Part shown: positions 54,201 through 64,000 of the stretch, piece by piece
Position numbering within the stretch: the first letter of the stretch is position 1
Layout of the letters: the number at the start of each line of letters is the position of its first letter
Assembly (NCBI RefSeq): GCF_035582795.1
Contig: NC_134369.1
Location: 62,806,001 to 62,870,000, forward strand
Length of the DNA stretch: 64,000 bases
Source of the DNA: Mycteria americana
Lineage: Eukaryota > Chordata > Aves > Ciconiiformes > Ciconiidae
Direction: 5' to 3'
The notes under the pieces: generated by a model
The model's database searches: none
Told to the model about the DNA's origin: nothing
Seen by the model: only the letters and a program-made list of their open reading frames with translations
Position numbers and translations under genes: made by a program

Positions 54201-57200
54201 CTTGTTAACAAGAATCAGTAGCAAACATTTTTTTTCTAATTCAGAATTCTAATATGGATATGAATGTGTCACATTATATTCATGTATTACTTATGAATAT
54301 GGGCATATAAAATAAATTCGGCCAACATGCGATTGACCATAACCGACATTCTTAGAATGGTAAAAAGATAACCTTGAGGCAAAGGATGTCCCAATTTCTT
54401 TGTTTGCTGCCAACCTCCTAGCATTGAGAATTGTAAACAAGATTAGCACGAAGTCAAATGAAGTAAATACGCAATAAATGTATACTGTGTGAAGAAATGT
54501 ATTTCAACATCACCACCTAAGAGAAGGGAAGTTTCTAGCACTAAAAAAACGCCACAAAAAAACAACCCACCACAATTTTAAATCATTAGCAAAGTTTTAG
54601 CACTGAGCTTAAAATTCTATTGGTAGTGCTAGACTTCTGTGATAGTTACTAAGCATTGTTGTTCTCCTCAAGTTTCATAAAGAATAAAACTCCTCATACT
54701 TAACATAAGCTTTTAATTCCTGTATTTCTCATAAGTGCTTTTTCATTTAGAAAATTTCATTTTCTAAGTGCTATGCAAACAATATCTGCTGCTATGACTG
54801 TCCGCAGTCTAACATACAGCAAGATACCACACTGACAGTAAAGAACTGTAATAATTAGGATTCCACCACTCCCTTAGCTCTCCAACTCCAGCAGCAGGAT
54901 ATTTCCGCCTTCTATACCTGCAAGATCCTTAAAAGTTCTGTCCTCTCAGCCCTTCCAAAACGCTCTGGTTCTCTCACAGGAGCATTGATACGATGGCCAT
55001 TCTATCCTATCTTCCATGAAACACTTAGGAGTGGGTAGATGGGGAACACAGACACAACAAAGCAATCGTAATGGCACCAAGTGCTAGGAGCATAAGAAAC
55101 AAGAACCATCTTCAAACACAAACAATGAAAAGACTTGCCATTTATGTAGCCCTACAAGGAATACTGTAGTCTGGTACAAGAGACAAGAGTGCCATTGGGT
55201 GCCTTCTTCTGTACCTATTCTGGTTTGTTCCTTTGTTTCAACATAAACAGGGAGAAGTGCTGGGGCACGAATAAAAATGTATTTGCATTCAAACTATTTG
55301 CAGCAGTTAGCAGCAGCACACGAAGGAATCAAACAAAATATATTTGCTTCTGCTCTGATTAATGACGTAACTTAAAGCTAAGTAATGTAAGCCACAGGCT
55401 AATTACTACCCTTTAAGCAAGATCTTCATTTGGACATTCTATGATTTTTCTGCATGGGTGGACATAGTACAAGAAATAATTAAGTTTCCCCACAACAAAC
55501 CACTGAGCTGCCAAATTAAACCCAGTGCTGCACGGAAAGAAGAGCAAGATCCCAGCCAAAACACACCTCAGGCAGACTACCACGGCACTGAACTCTCAGA
55601 AGTGACACAAGTTTCCTCCCTTTCTAAGACAGCATATAATATTAAAAAACAAAAATATTGGGAGTTAGATTAATGTGATAGGTGGTTAAAAAAACCATAC
55701 TCTAATCAAAGAATAAACCTACTTTCTTTTCTTCCTTACTTTCTTTTTTTACCTACTTACTTTTCTTCCCGGCAAAACCGGGAAAATCACAGGTACAAAA
55801 CAATGTTAACTTTCTTCAATTAGATTTCCATCAATTTTACTCTGTAAATCACTTTAATTATTGTTATAAAACTAAATATTCTTTGAAATTTGAAACCCCC
55901 AACTAGGGAATATATACCCTATACCCAAGATGTTTGTGGAAAATTATCTGACAAGCTATTTTTCTGTGGTTGTTACTTGAGGAGTTAATAAGTACTTATG
56001 ACAGCAACACTTTTCATATATTGTTTGCTTATGTCTAGTTTAATCCACAGTGGCAGGCAGGTAAACAACAGCCAATAGTAATTTTGTATTAAATGATGTT
56101 GTGCTGCAGGGCATGTGCACAGCATGCGTTTCTCTGTAAAGATGCATTACTGACTAACTAGCTTACTACTAATGCTGTTGCAGAAGGGTAAGACATGAAC
56201 TGAATAAGTGTGCCTACTTCAATGCACTGATGATGTTCTTAAAGACAATATATTCCTCCAAATGGCAAATTAATCAATATTTACATTTCTGTACTTACCA
56301 GACTCTAATCCACCGTATTTGTAAGGATACTGCACACAAAGGCACAGTTGTAAACCAATCTGAGTCTTCCCAGCAGAACTTTCCCCGGCAAGTTCTGTGA
56401 TTCCCACTAAAGGAATGCCACCTTTTAACAAGTTATCTAGTACTGAACATCCTAGGCTTAGCTTCTGGTGTTGGGAGGTGAGATGATCTGCATCTTGGTA
56501 GAGCTGAAGTGCTGCAGGGTTTTGGATTTTTTTTTAATGATTAAAAAGAAAAAAAAAAAGAAAAAAAAGGAGTTTAATTCAGTACCTTTCTAACACACGA
56601 TACAAAATAGAGGCTGTATACCAGGTTTATATCTACAAGGGATGCTTTCTTTGTCGATGGGAGATTTTTCTAATTCAGCCTGGTCCTCCCCACCTCCCTT
56701 TCCCCACAGGGCCTACTAATTGAATAGCTGTTCAAAAATTGATGGTTTACACTGAGCCCTTTCTTCCTCTAAAACTTTTTTCCTCTCTCTGCCTCTATGG
56801 AAAGCTACACTCTGGGAAAATATTGCCAGCAAGGTTCATGCACAGCAATTATGGAAATGGAAAGCTACAGCAGACTATGAAACAGCGTAGCAGGCATGTG
56901 GCCAAGGCCTGAAGATATATGCAAATCAAAAGAAAATAAATTTTAAGTACAGAGCTGCCATGAAGCATTTGTTCAGGAGGAGCTATTAGGTCCTGCTTGG
57001 TTTGGAATGAGGTGTTTATATCAAATCAGTTTATATAATTTATAATGTATCATATAAGTTTTTCAACTAGTCTTAGTCCAAAAGGAAAATAGTGAGAGAG
57101 GTGGGGGGGGAGAGAGAGAAAGAAAAAGGAAAACTTTTGTTCCTCTAATCAAGTTTTCCAGACTGGAGAATCATTTTGTCCTGCTTCAAGCAGGCTGGAT

Positions 57201-57975
57201 CCTGAAGAATGACACCCATCCACTTCCATCGACCTTCAAGGTCTCAGAGGAGCTGTCCTTAGGATAGTTAAATAATTTACTACCGCAAAACTAAAACACT
57301 TGCCTTTTAATTTTCAGAATCACTGTGTCAATGAGGAGCCAAAACCATATTTTCTCCCAATGACAGTATTTTAAGATTTAAATAGAACAGTTTTTTTGTA
57401 TTGACTATATTACCTGTAAGCATACTGTTTCTCCTCAGCGTGTGGGAGACTGTTTTCAGTAAGCACTGTATATCTGCACTGGATAGTTTCATCAATCTTT
57501 GCAAGTCTGCTCCAGAAAGATTTAAAATCTCTTTTATTGATTTTATGTCAGCTGAAATTAGAAGAATTTTTATAAATACTTTTGGCTGGATTACAGTCTT
57601 ATTCACAAAAGTAAAAGTTTTCCCACTTTCTACTACTCATTTACTTAAAGTTTATCTACTCTGCATTCTTGTAAGCTGAGCAGGCAACATTTACTATGAA
57701 TGTATCAGCACACGCTATAAAATTGTTTGGAAAATTATTATGGGAGCATGGGAAAAAGCCATCACTTCTAATTACTCAAAAAACTTGCTTATGAAATACT
57801 TAATTACAGGTCTGAACTGTTAGTGTACATCTATATGCTTGTACCCATAAACACACAATTATGTAAAGGAAGACACAATGGTGACAGATGTATTAGTGAG
57901 ACATTGGCAAATTAAGTTACCTTTCTTAAGGGCAGCAATTACTTTAGGGTTCAAGTCAAACTGGTCCCAATCCAT
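45073..57975 (-). CDS. XRCC3: XRCC3, RAD51 paralogue, whole gene span (7 coding exons)
   Basis: RecA/RAD51-family ATPase that pairs with RAD51C (CX3 complex) in homologous recombination and late repair steps in the nucleus. Coding exons in transcript order are 57975-57921, 57551-57414, 56511-56299, 51104-50950, 48605-48393, 46147-46101 and 45295-45073. They sum to 1044 nt (347 residues plus stop), matching the usual length, with every splice phase agreeing. Walker A GESSAGKT is at residues 107-114. Walker B, Leu-Val-Val-Ile-Asp ending at Asp213, follows in coding exon 5. The C-terminal [14 protein letters not shown] and [19 protein letters not shown] blocks are family-typical. The gene is transcribed toward KLC1 and head-to-head with ZFYVE21. 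Confidence 0.98.
46101..46147 (-). CDS. XRCC3: XRCC3 coding exon 6 (residues 259-274, 47 nt)
   Basis: Small exon between acceptor tttag (ends 46148) and donor gtaagt (46100). Encodes [15 protein letters not shown] plus two bases of Ser274. Val-Thr-(Asp/Glu)-Ala is conserved; the following Ser/Glu/Cys-rich stretch is unlike the mammalian sequence but keeps the length of the linker. Confidence 0.92.
48393..48605 (-). CDS. XRCC3: XRCC3 coding exon 5 (residues 188-258, Walker B)
   Basis: Acceptor gtggtag ends at 48606; donor gtatga at 48392. Encodes [19 protein letters not shown], then [17 protein letters not shown] with Walker B Asp213, and ends TPIMCINQ, the conserved NQ before loop L2. No in-frame stop; 71 codons. 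Confidence 0.97.
49922..49946. repeat. (CA)n microsatellite, one interruption
   Basis: About 25 bases of alternating CA with one cg interruption (acacacgcacac) in an XRCC3 intron. Confidence 0.9.
50950..51104 (-). CDS. XRCC3: XRCC3 coding exon 4 (residues 136-187)
   Basis: Acceptor attatag ends at 51105; donor gtaagt at 50949. Encodes [19 protein letters not shown], the strand-helix after the P-loop with the family's YI.TE motif, and ends FVEHAADL. Confidence 0.97.
51482..51541 (-). mobile_element. Terminal fragment of the same LTR family as 62084-63576
   Basis: Nineteen bases starting aaatccaaaacacag match the terminal part of the LTR at 63507-63576 exactly, followed after a short gap by gaaaat..actatcccagcc.aaaaccag.aca with few changes, ending in the LTR terminus aca. 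On the minus strand this is the first roughly 60 bases of U3. The rest of the LTR is not recognisable beside it, so this is a truncated or decayed copy. Confidence 0.75.
52291..52334. repeat. 11-bp tandem repeat, four copies
   Basis: Four perfect copies of gaaataataaa in an XRCC3 intron. On the plus strand each copy contains aataaa. Confidence 0.95.
56299..56511 (-). CDS. XRCC3: XRCC3 coding exon 3 (residues 65-136, Walker A)
   Basis: Acceptor ccctgcag ends at 56512; donor gtaagt at 56298. No Met, so it is easily missed. Contains [20 protein letters not shown], then [20 protein letters not shown] with the P-loop Lys113-Thr114. An A/T-rich low-complexity tract (56520-56571) lies just upstream of the acceptor. 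Confidence 0.97.
57414..57551 (-). CDS. XRCC3: XRCC3 coding exon 2 (residues 19-65, N-terminal helical domain)
   Basis: Acceptor tttcag ends at 57552; donor gtaata at 57413. Encodes [20 protein letters not shown] followed by [17 protein letters not shown], the small helical domain that precedes the ATPase core in RAD51 paralogues. The exon is also open on the plus strand, which is a shadow. Confidence 0.97.
57921..57975 (-). CDS. XRCC3: XRCC3 coding exon 1 (residues 1-18)
   Basis: ATG at 57975-57973; reads [18 protein letters not shown], the family N-terminus (mammalian form MDLDLLDLNPRIIAAIKK as remembered). Donor gtaact begins at 57920. Three bases upstream of the ATG is an ag at 57980-57979 preceded by a weak pyrimidine tract, so the ATG exon may start at 57978 with a separate non-coding exon in the CpG island. 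Confidence 0.95.
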
Positions 57976-58780
57976 TTCCTGATACAGCACCGGGATGAAC
58001 AGAGCATCAGGTAATTATCTCTGTTTTTAAAGTGGCTTTTATCAGATATACATGCAACAAAAAATAAGCATCATTCAGTATCAAAAGTTTGTAGGATTTT
58101 TTTTTAACAATATATTTATCAATTATCTTAGAAAAGTAACGATGATTCAGCATATTGGCAGAAGTCTTCTCAGACAGCTGTTTACATATATCCTATTAAA
58201 GAGTCCAACTAATAACACTGCAGTTAAGAACTACTTATAATTTTAATTGCTTGTAATTCTGCATAGTGCTTTTGCTCTGGATCGAAGCTTGCAAATACAT
58301 TGGATAGTCATTTCTATCCTGCCACCCTTTACACGAGTTGTTCATTTTCAAATAGAAAAAAGATCTCATGCACGTGCAATTTGGGGTGACCCAGGACTAT
58401 TCATACATTGGAGAGTCAAATATATTTTGATTAGCTAAAAGCAAATTTAGTATTAAACCATTAATATCAGTTTGTTTCTTGTAACAACGTTAAGCACATG
58501 TGGGGTTTGTAACTATTATTCGGATCATCTTTATGCAGGATTGCAGCAGACACATAAGAGTTATATAAGAATATATGACTTAATGAACAATCCCTTATTT
58601 AACACGGGGGAGGAGAGGTTGCCATGGATCCCGATAACAGAACAACGCAGGAGAAGAAACAGTTATTTTGAAACAACACACATGGAAAGCAACATTCTGA
58701 CAAGGGCTGAAAGTCGAAACTTACTGAAATTAATGATGACCATAACGACCTTCGACGGAAGGACCCCAAACGATTTTGTA
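57976..58780 (-). other. XRCC3: XRCC3 5' intron or 5' UTR, AT-rich part
   Basis: AT-rich sequence between the XRCC3 start codon and the CpG island. Probably an intron joining a non-coding first exon to the ATG exon. A possible minus-strand donor gtgagt at 58792-58787 would place the end of the non-coding exon at 58793; this is a guess. Confidence 0.45.
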
Positions 58781-59271
58781 CAGTCCACTCACACGGAGGC
58801 GGTCCATTGCGGGCAGTTTGAGGCGCTGAGAAGGGAAGGACATCACCAGGAGCAATTACCGGAAAGCCAGGCGCGTCCCACGGACCGGCGCCGACAGAGG
58901 CCGCCCAGGACTACCACAGCCTGCCCCGGCACCGAGAAAGGTGAGCGGCAACAAACACCCCTCCGCGGCCCGTTCCTCAGAGGGGAGCGCGGTGAGGGAC
59001 GGCTGAGGGGGAAGCAGAGCAGCCGGGCCGGGCCAGGCACACAACACCACACCACCAGCCTCGCAGCACCCCGGCCTTGCCAGGAGCCGCCTCGCCGCAG
59101 CCGGCGCCCTCACGGGGGACTTCGGCGCAGCCAGGAGGGGGCTGGCGGCGGAGGGACACCGCCTCAGCGACCCCCTCCCGCCCCCGGGACGGGGCCCGGG
59201 CGCAGAGCCGCCACGCCGACCTCAGCCCTGTTACGAACCCCCCGCCACAGCGGCCGCAAAAGGCCGTAGCC

Positions 59272-59356
59272 ATTGGGCGAGCAGCTTGCCTGCGACGTCG
59301 CCAGTCGCAGGCCAATCAGAACTCCTCAAAGCGACCGCTCCGGCAGGACAGCCAAT
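59272..59356. promoter_or_regulatory. Three CCAAT boxes at 40-bp steps (XRCC3-proximal)
   Basis: ATTGG at 59272-59276, CCAAT at 59312-59316 and CCAAT at 59352-59356, exactly 40 bases apart start to start, with a GACGTC core (59294-59299) between the first two. Typical of NF-Y-driven promoters. They lie on the XRCC3 side of the island. Confidence 0.6.
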
Positions 59357-59667
59357 GGCAGGGCGCTGCTCAAGGAGCGGGCGGGACGCTTTTCGCTCCG
59401 GTAACGATCTCTTCCGCGGGGCTGGACGGGGAGAGGCGGAGGAGAGGAGAGGAGCGTTCGCCACTACCGGCGGTGGCGCCCCTCAGGGCAGGCGCTACGC
59501 CACCAGCCGCGGAGCCGCTCCTCCAGGCCGCGGCCAGCTGAGCCCACCCCCTACACGGCGCTGCTCGCTGATTGACTGTCACTCTTCCTCGAAACGCGGA
59601 ATACGGGGGCGTGACTGAGGCGTGCACGCCCTTCGTTTCCGGGTTGCGGGGAACGGCAATTCCCGTG

Positions 59668-59677
59668 GCGCATGCGC
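59668..59677. promoter_or_regulatory. NRF1-type palindrome
   Basis: GCGCATGCGC, the full palindromic consensus of the NRF1 dimer, in the CpG island between XRCC3 and ZFYVE21. Its symmetry suits a promoter firing both ways. Binding itself is inference. Confidence 0.75.
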
Positions 59678-59688
59678 CTCGAGCGCCC

Positions 59689-59710
59689 GGGGGGGGGAGG
59701 GGGGGAGGGG
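59689..59710 (+). promoter_or_regulatory. G-run cluster, possible G-quadruplex
   Basis: Runs of 9, 7 and 4 G separated by single A bases just downstream of the NRF1-type site. Enough G runs for an intramolecular quadruplex on the plus strand. Confidence 0.5.
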
Positions 59711-59750
59711 AAGGACTAACACGCCAGCCTTAAACGCCAAGCGATACGGG

Positions 59751-59876
59751 ATTGGCCGGGAAGTCCGGAGCCAGTGCTCTATTTGGCGTCTGGAGTGGGT
59801 GGGCTGTGACCGGCGGCTCCCTGCGTTCCATTGGCCTCACGCCGTGCCCGTTCTGAAGGGTCCAGGCGACCATTGG
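59751..59876. promoter_or_regulatory. ZFYVE21: Three inverted CCAAT boxes (ZFYVE21-proximal)
   Basis: ATTGG at 59751-59755, 59830-59834 and 59872-59876, within 190 bases upstream of the ZFYVE21 start codon. The last two are 42 bases apart. Candidate NF-Y sites for rightward transcription. Confidence 0.55.
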
Positions 59877-59910
59877 GTAGCGGCGCTGCCAGTCCCGGAG
59901 GAGCGAGTAG

Positions 59911-60654
<744 letters not shown>

Positions 60655-62383
60655 TAATGGCCTGAGAAGGATATGACCGGCGCTCGTTCTTCAGGAATGT
60701 GTGGCCCTGTCACCAAAATTAATGAGGAACTTAATGAGTTAAAAGTGTAGCGAGCTATGCAGCGTTAATGTTTAGTAGAGCTGTCTCCTTAAATGCTTAT
60801 AAAGGTAATACTGGAGACCATGTTGATTTAAAAAAAATGATGCAAAGTATCAAGGCAATAAAGCTAAGTTAGAACAGCCCTTCTGGCTCCCAGCGTGAAT
60901 GTTCTTAGTGTTAAACGAGTATTGAATAACTTAGCCCATTTCAGTCAACTTTGCCTTTAAATACTTTTCAAGTAAGCTGTGTGATCATAATCTTACATTA
61001 AATTTCATGTAATATGCATTATTTGTTACCAGTCCCTACAGCTTGATACTAATACAACTTGGAATCAATTATTTGTTTATTTATTCATTTACTGCCAGCG
61101 TTCTGTGGTGCGGATGCATGCCAGTGCATTTAAATGTGACTGGAATTAATATTTATTTTAGATGAACCAATATGAATTTAAGCAGGGAGCCATTAAACAA
61201 AGCCATTCTTTGCCAGATGCTGACATGGTTGGTCTGTTTTGTATGGGAACGCTATGTCCTCCTTGGCTAGGAATGAGGAAGAACATTTTTGCCCCTACCT
61301 GGTATCTCTTGAGGCAAAAAGTTCTGTGTAAAAGTAATCATTCTGGAGACTCGCTCTGCTAGCACAGCTTCTGCAGCTCAGGCTAACCTTTACTGTCATG
61401 AGGTACATGACTAGTAAGTCAGTTGCTGGTTTTGTCCGAAATAACAACCCTTTTTTGGAAAGTGACTTTTTTTTCAAATTATTTTAAACAAGCAGTCTGC
61501 TAAAATGTCTTGTGGGAGTTTTCTCAAGTTATTCTCTTCCATACTTAGAGAATTAAAAAAATCCTCTCTATCATCAGTAGCAACTGGGAACCTGTCTTAC
61601 ATGAAGTGTAGATAAGACAAAATTTTGCGTGACCGGAGCTGAGTGTCATTTGAAGGTATTGGTGCTCAGCTCCTGGGGCTCTCACCCAGCTGGCACCATA
61701 TGTGGTGTGGTGCACTGGGTGTGTTGCAGATGGGGCCTGTATTTATGAGGGAGCAAGTAGCAAAGTCTGAGCAGGTATTGTGTAAGTGGTTTCCCTTTGC
61801 GCTGCGTGGAGTCTGCTTGTGCTGCGTTGGTGACTTGCTGTGCCCTGTGTGCCCTGACCTGTGCCACCTGGAAACCTGATTCCTGACATCATCATTGTCA
61901 TGGGTGGATATAATTTGTGTAACTTAGTTTTCTCCCTGACCTTCTGAAATGTAGTTTTATATTTCAGTAGTCCTTGATTATAGCAGACTAACTTCATTTA
62001 AAAAAAGTAAGGTACTTCTAACTCAGTCTAATACATAGTACCATCTTAATTCAACTAAAGGCTGTTTGAGGGTTGTGGTAGGGTGTTGTGGTTTAACCTG
62101 GCAGGCAGCTAAACACCACACAGCCGTTTGCTCACTCCCTGCCCCAGTGGGATGGGGGAGAGAATCAGGGAAAAACAAAAAGTAAAATTTGTGGGTTGAG
62201 ATAAAGATAGTTTAATAGGACAGAAAAGGAAGGGAAAATAATAATAATGATAAAAGAATGTACAAAACAAGTGATACACAGTGCAGTTGCTTGCCACCTG
62301 CCGACCAGCGCCTAGCCAGTCCCCGAGCAGCAGTTGCCACCCCTCGGCCAGCTCTCCCCAGTTTATATACTGAGCATGAGGTC

Positions 62384-63326
62384 ATAAAATCATTTAGGTT
62401 GGAAAAGACCTTTGAGATTATCAAGTCCAACCATAAACCTAGCACTGCCAAGTCCACCACTAAACTATGTCCCTAAGCACCACATCTACCCGTCTTTTAA
62501 ATACCTCCAGGAATGGTGACTCAACCACTTCCCTGGGCAGCCTGTTCCAATGCTTGATAACCCTTTCAGTGAAGAAATTTTTCCTAATATCCAGTCTAAA
62601 CCTCCCCTGGTGCAACTCGAGGCAGTTTCCTCTTGTCCTATCACTTGCTACTTGGGAGAAGAGACCGACATCCACCTTGCTACAGCCTCCTTTCAGGTAG
62701 TTGTAGAGAGCAATAAGGTCTCCCCTCAGCCTCCTTTTCTCCAGGCTAAACAACCCCAGTTCCCTCAGCCCCTCCTCATAAGACTTGTGCTCTAGACCCT
62801 TCACCAGCTTCGTTGCCCTTCTCTGGACACGCTCCAGCACCTCAATGTCTCTCTTGTAGTGAGGGGCCCAAAACCGAACACAGTATTCGAGATGCGGCCT
62901 CACCAGTGCTGAGTACAGGGGGACAATCACTTCCCTAGTCCTGCTGGCCACACTATTTCTGATACAAGCCAGGATGCTATTGGCCTCCTTGGCCACCTGG
63001 GCACACTGCTGGCTCATATTCAGCCGGCTGTCGACCAACACCCCCAGGTCCTTTTCTGCCTGGCAGCTTTCCAGCCACTCTTCCCCAAGCCTGTAGCGTT
63101 GCATGGGGTTGTTGTGACCCAAGTGCAGGACCTGGCACTTAGCCTTGTTGAACCTCATATAGCTGGCCTTGGCCCATCGATCCAGCCTGTCCAGGTCCCT
63201 CTGTAGAGCCTTCCTACCCTCAAGCAGATCACCACTCCCACCCAGCTTGGTGTCGTCTGCAAACTTACTGAGGGTGCACTTGATCCCCTTGTCCAGATTA
63301 TTGATAAAGACATTAAACAGAACTGG
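62384..63326 (-). mobile_element. CR1 LINE, 5'-truncated 3' end, with open RT frame
   Basis: Minus-strand chicken-repeat-1 element. The frame runs open from about 63326 to a stop at 62462-62460, nearly 290 codons with no stop or shift. It includes the reverse-transcriptase catalytic block [10 protein letters not shown], then [32 protein letters not shown] and later [19 protein letters not shown]. The 3' UTR ends in a degenerate copy of the CR1 terminal repeat (aaatgattttatga). The 5' two-thirds (ORF1, endonuclease, most RT) is missing, so it cannot be active. It is inserted in the LTR above. Confidence 0.95.
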
Positions 63327-63356
63327 TATGGAATATGGTCATATGGTATGGAATAT
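63325..63356. repeat. 12-bp direct repeat at the CR1 5' junction
   Basis: ggtatggaatat at 63325-63336 and again at 63345-63356, separated by ggtcatat. ggtcata also flanks the other end of the CR1 at 62380-62386. It marks the insertion scar: a short target duplication plus an extra copied LTR segment. Confidence 0.8.
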
Positions 63357-64000
63357 CCCTTTGGCCAGTTTGGGTCGGCTGTTCCTGGTTGTGCCCCCTC
63401 CCAGCTTCTCGCTGGCAGAGCATGGGAAGCTGAAAAGTCCTTGACCAGTGTAAGCACTATTAGCAACAACTAAAACATCAGTGTTTTATCACATTAGTCT
63501 CATACTAAATCCAAAACACAGCACTGTAACAGCTACTAGGAAGAAAATTAGCTCTATCCCAGCCGAAACCAGGACATAGGATTTATTTAAACTAGTTAGA
63601 TATATTTAAGAACTAAGTCTGTATATTTTAGATACATCAGTCAGTGTGTTGTTAGTTTGAATTCTATATTACAGTTGTACTGCAGGTATTCCTTCTCCTT
63701 AAAATTCAACTTTTCCCCTGTAGTCTGTTGGTCAATAGGCTGATGGTGTTGGTTTGTGACTGAGCGTTGCCTTTGCGTCAGACTCAGTGATGTTTGCTAC
63801 TGAGAGGAAGCATATTATAGGCAAACATTTTAAATGCATTTGTTAATTCATAATCTTGCATTATCGTTATTTTGTAAAAAGTTATTTTACTAAATTTTTT
63901 ATAGTGTATTGAAGTTCTGACATCCCTTTGGTTAACGATTACCAAATATGTTACAAACTTTTTCCTTAAATAAAGCAGGTGCGCGATATACAGGGAAGCT

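Larger units (their letters stand above)
51105..56298 (-). other. XRCC3: XRCC3 5.2-kb intron
   Basis: Largest XRCC3 intron, between the P-loop exon and coding exon 4. Holds an LTR-terminal fragment (51482-51541) and an 11-bp tandem repeat (52291-52334). Otherwise AT-rich with no supported exon. Confidence 0.7.
62084..63576 (-). mobile_element. Solo LTR of an endogenous retrovirus, split by a CR1
   Basis: The two halves, 62084 (or 62087)-62379 and about 63337-63576, join into one LTR of roughly 530 bases beginning TG and ending CA. On the minus strand it has a TATATAA box (62369-62363) and, about 150 bases later, ATTAAA (62216-62211) followed by T-rich sequence, the order expected of U3-R-U5. 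The flanks are taggg on the left (if it starts at 62084) and tagga on the right, a likely 4-5 bp target duplication with one change. No gag, pol or env is present, so it is a recombined solo copy. I recognise the type from bird genomes but give no family name. Confidence 0.8.

Noticed and set aside
57401-57679. 92-codon plus-strand frame
   Set aside because: Shadow of XRCC3 coding exon 2 on the opposite strand.
58931-58946. Good-looking plus-strand donor aag|gtgagc in the CpG island
   Set aside because: No matching exon or gene on this strand; single donor motifs are common by chance in GC-rich DNA.
58472-59269. 265-codon plus-strand open frame running into the CpG island
   Set aside because: The first part is AT-rich intronic sequence and the second GC-rich promoter. 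Composition switches mid-frame, there is no family motif, and other frames there are also open, as expected of GC-rich DNA.
63169-63444. Plus-strand frame across the CR1/LTR junction
   Set aside because: Antisense shadow of the CR1 reverse-transcriptase frame.

Overview
This window is vertebrate nuclear DNA, almost certainly from a bird. It is mostly AT-rich intron with split genes and GT-AG splice sites. It carries a CR1 LINE whose reverse-transcriptase frame is still open, and a solo LTR of a type familiar from avian genomes. The gene order KLC1 > < XRCC3 - ZFYVE21 > matches human 14q32.33, so this is a conserved syntenic block. I cannot name the species.

Region by region: 1-8783 is non-coding sequence upstream of the first coding exon of KLC1, read as its 5' intron; the promoter lies outside the window. 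8785-37008 (+) holds 15 coding exons of kinesin light chain 1. Joined, they give 637 residues with no frame break: coiled coil, LFP-acidic linker, six TPRs, an amphipathic basic segment and the long alternative C-terminus. One KLC1 intron has a GC donor. 37009-45072 is the tail-to-tail interval, holding the KLC1 3' UTR and the end of XRCC3. 45073-57975 (-) holds seven coding exons of the RAD51 paralogue XRCC3 (347 residues, Walker A and B intact). About 58,780-60,600 is a CpG-rich shared promoter between XRCC3 (leftward) and ZFYVE21 (rightward), with six CCAAT boxes, a perfect NRF1-type palindrome and a G-run cluster. 59935-60066 (+) is the first coding exon of ZFYVE21. The rest of the window is its intron 1; the FYVE-domain exons lie beyond the right edge.

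Mobile DNA: intron 1 of ZFYVE21 contains a solo LTR (minus strand, about 62084-63576) split by a 5'-truncated CR1 (minus strand, about 62384-63326). A terminal fragment of the same LTR family lies in an XRCC3 intron (51482-51541). Several long homopolymer runs and short tandem repeats are listed.

The genes are not an operon and act separately: KLC1 links cargo to kinesin-1, XRCC3 acts in homologous recombination with RAD51C, and ZFYVE21 is an endosomal/focal-adhesion FYVE protein. XRCC3 and ZFYVE21 probably share a head-to-head housekeeping promoter. I found no new gene system. The most interesting observations are the nested CR1-in-LTR, the GC-AG intron, the regularly spaced CCAAT boxes, and the XRCC3 stop codon that overlaps poly(A) hexamers.
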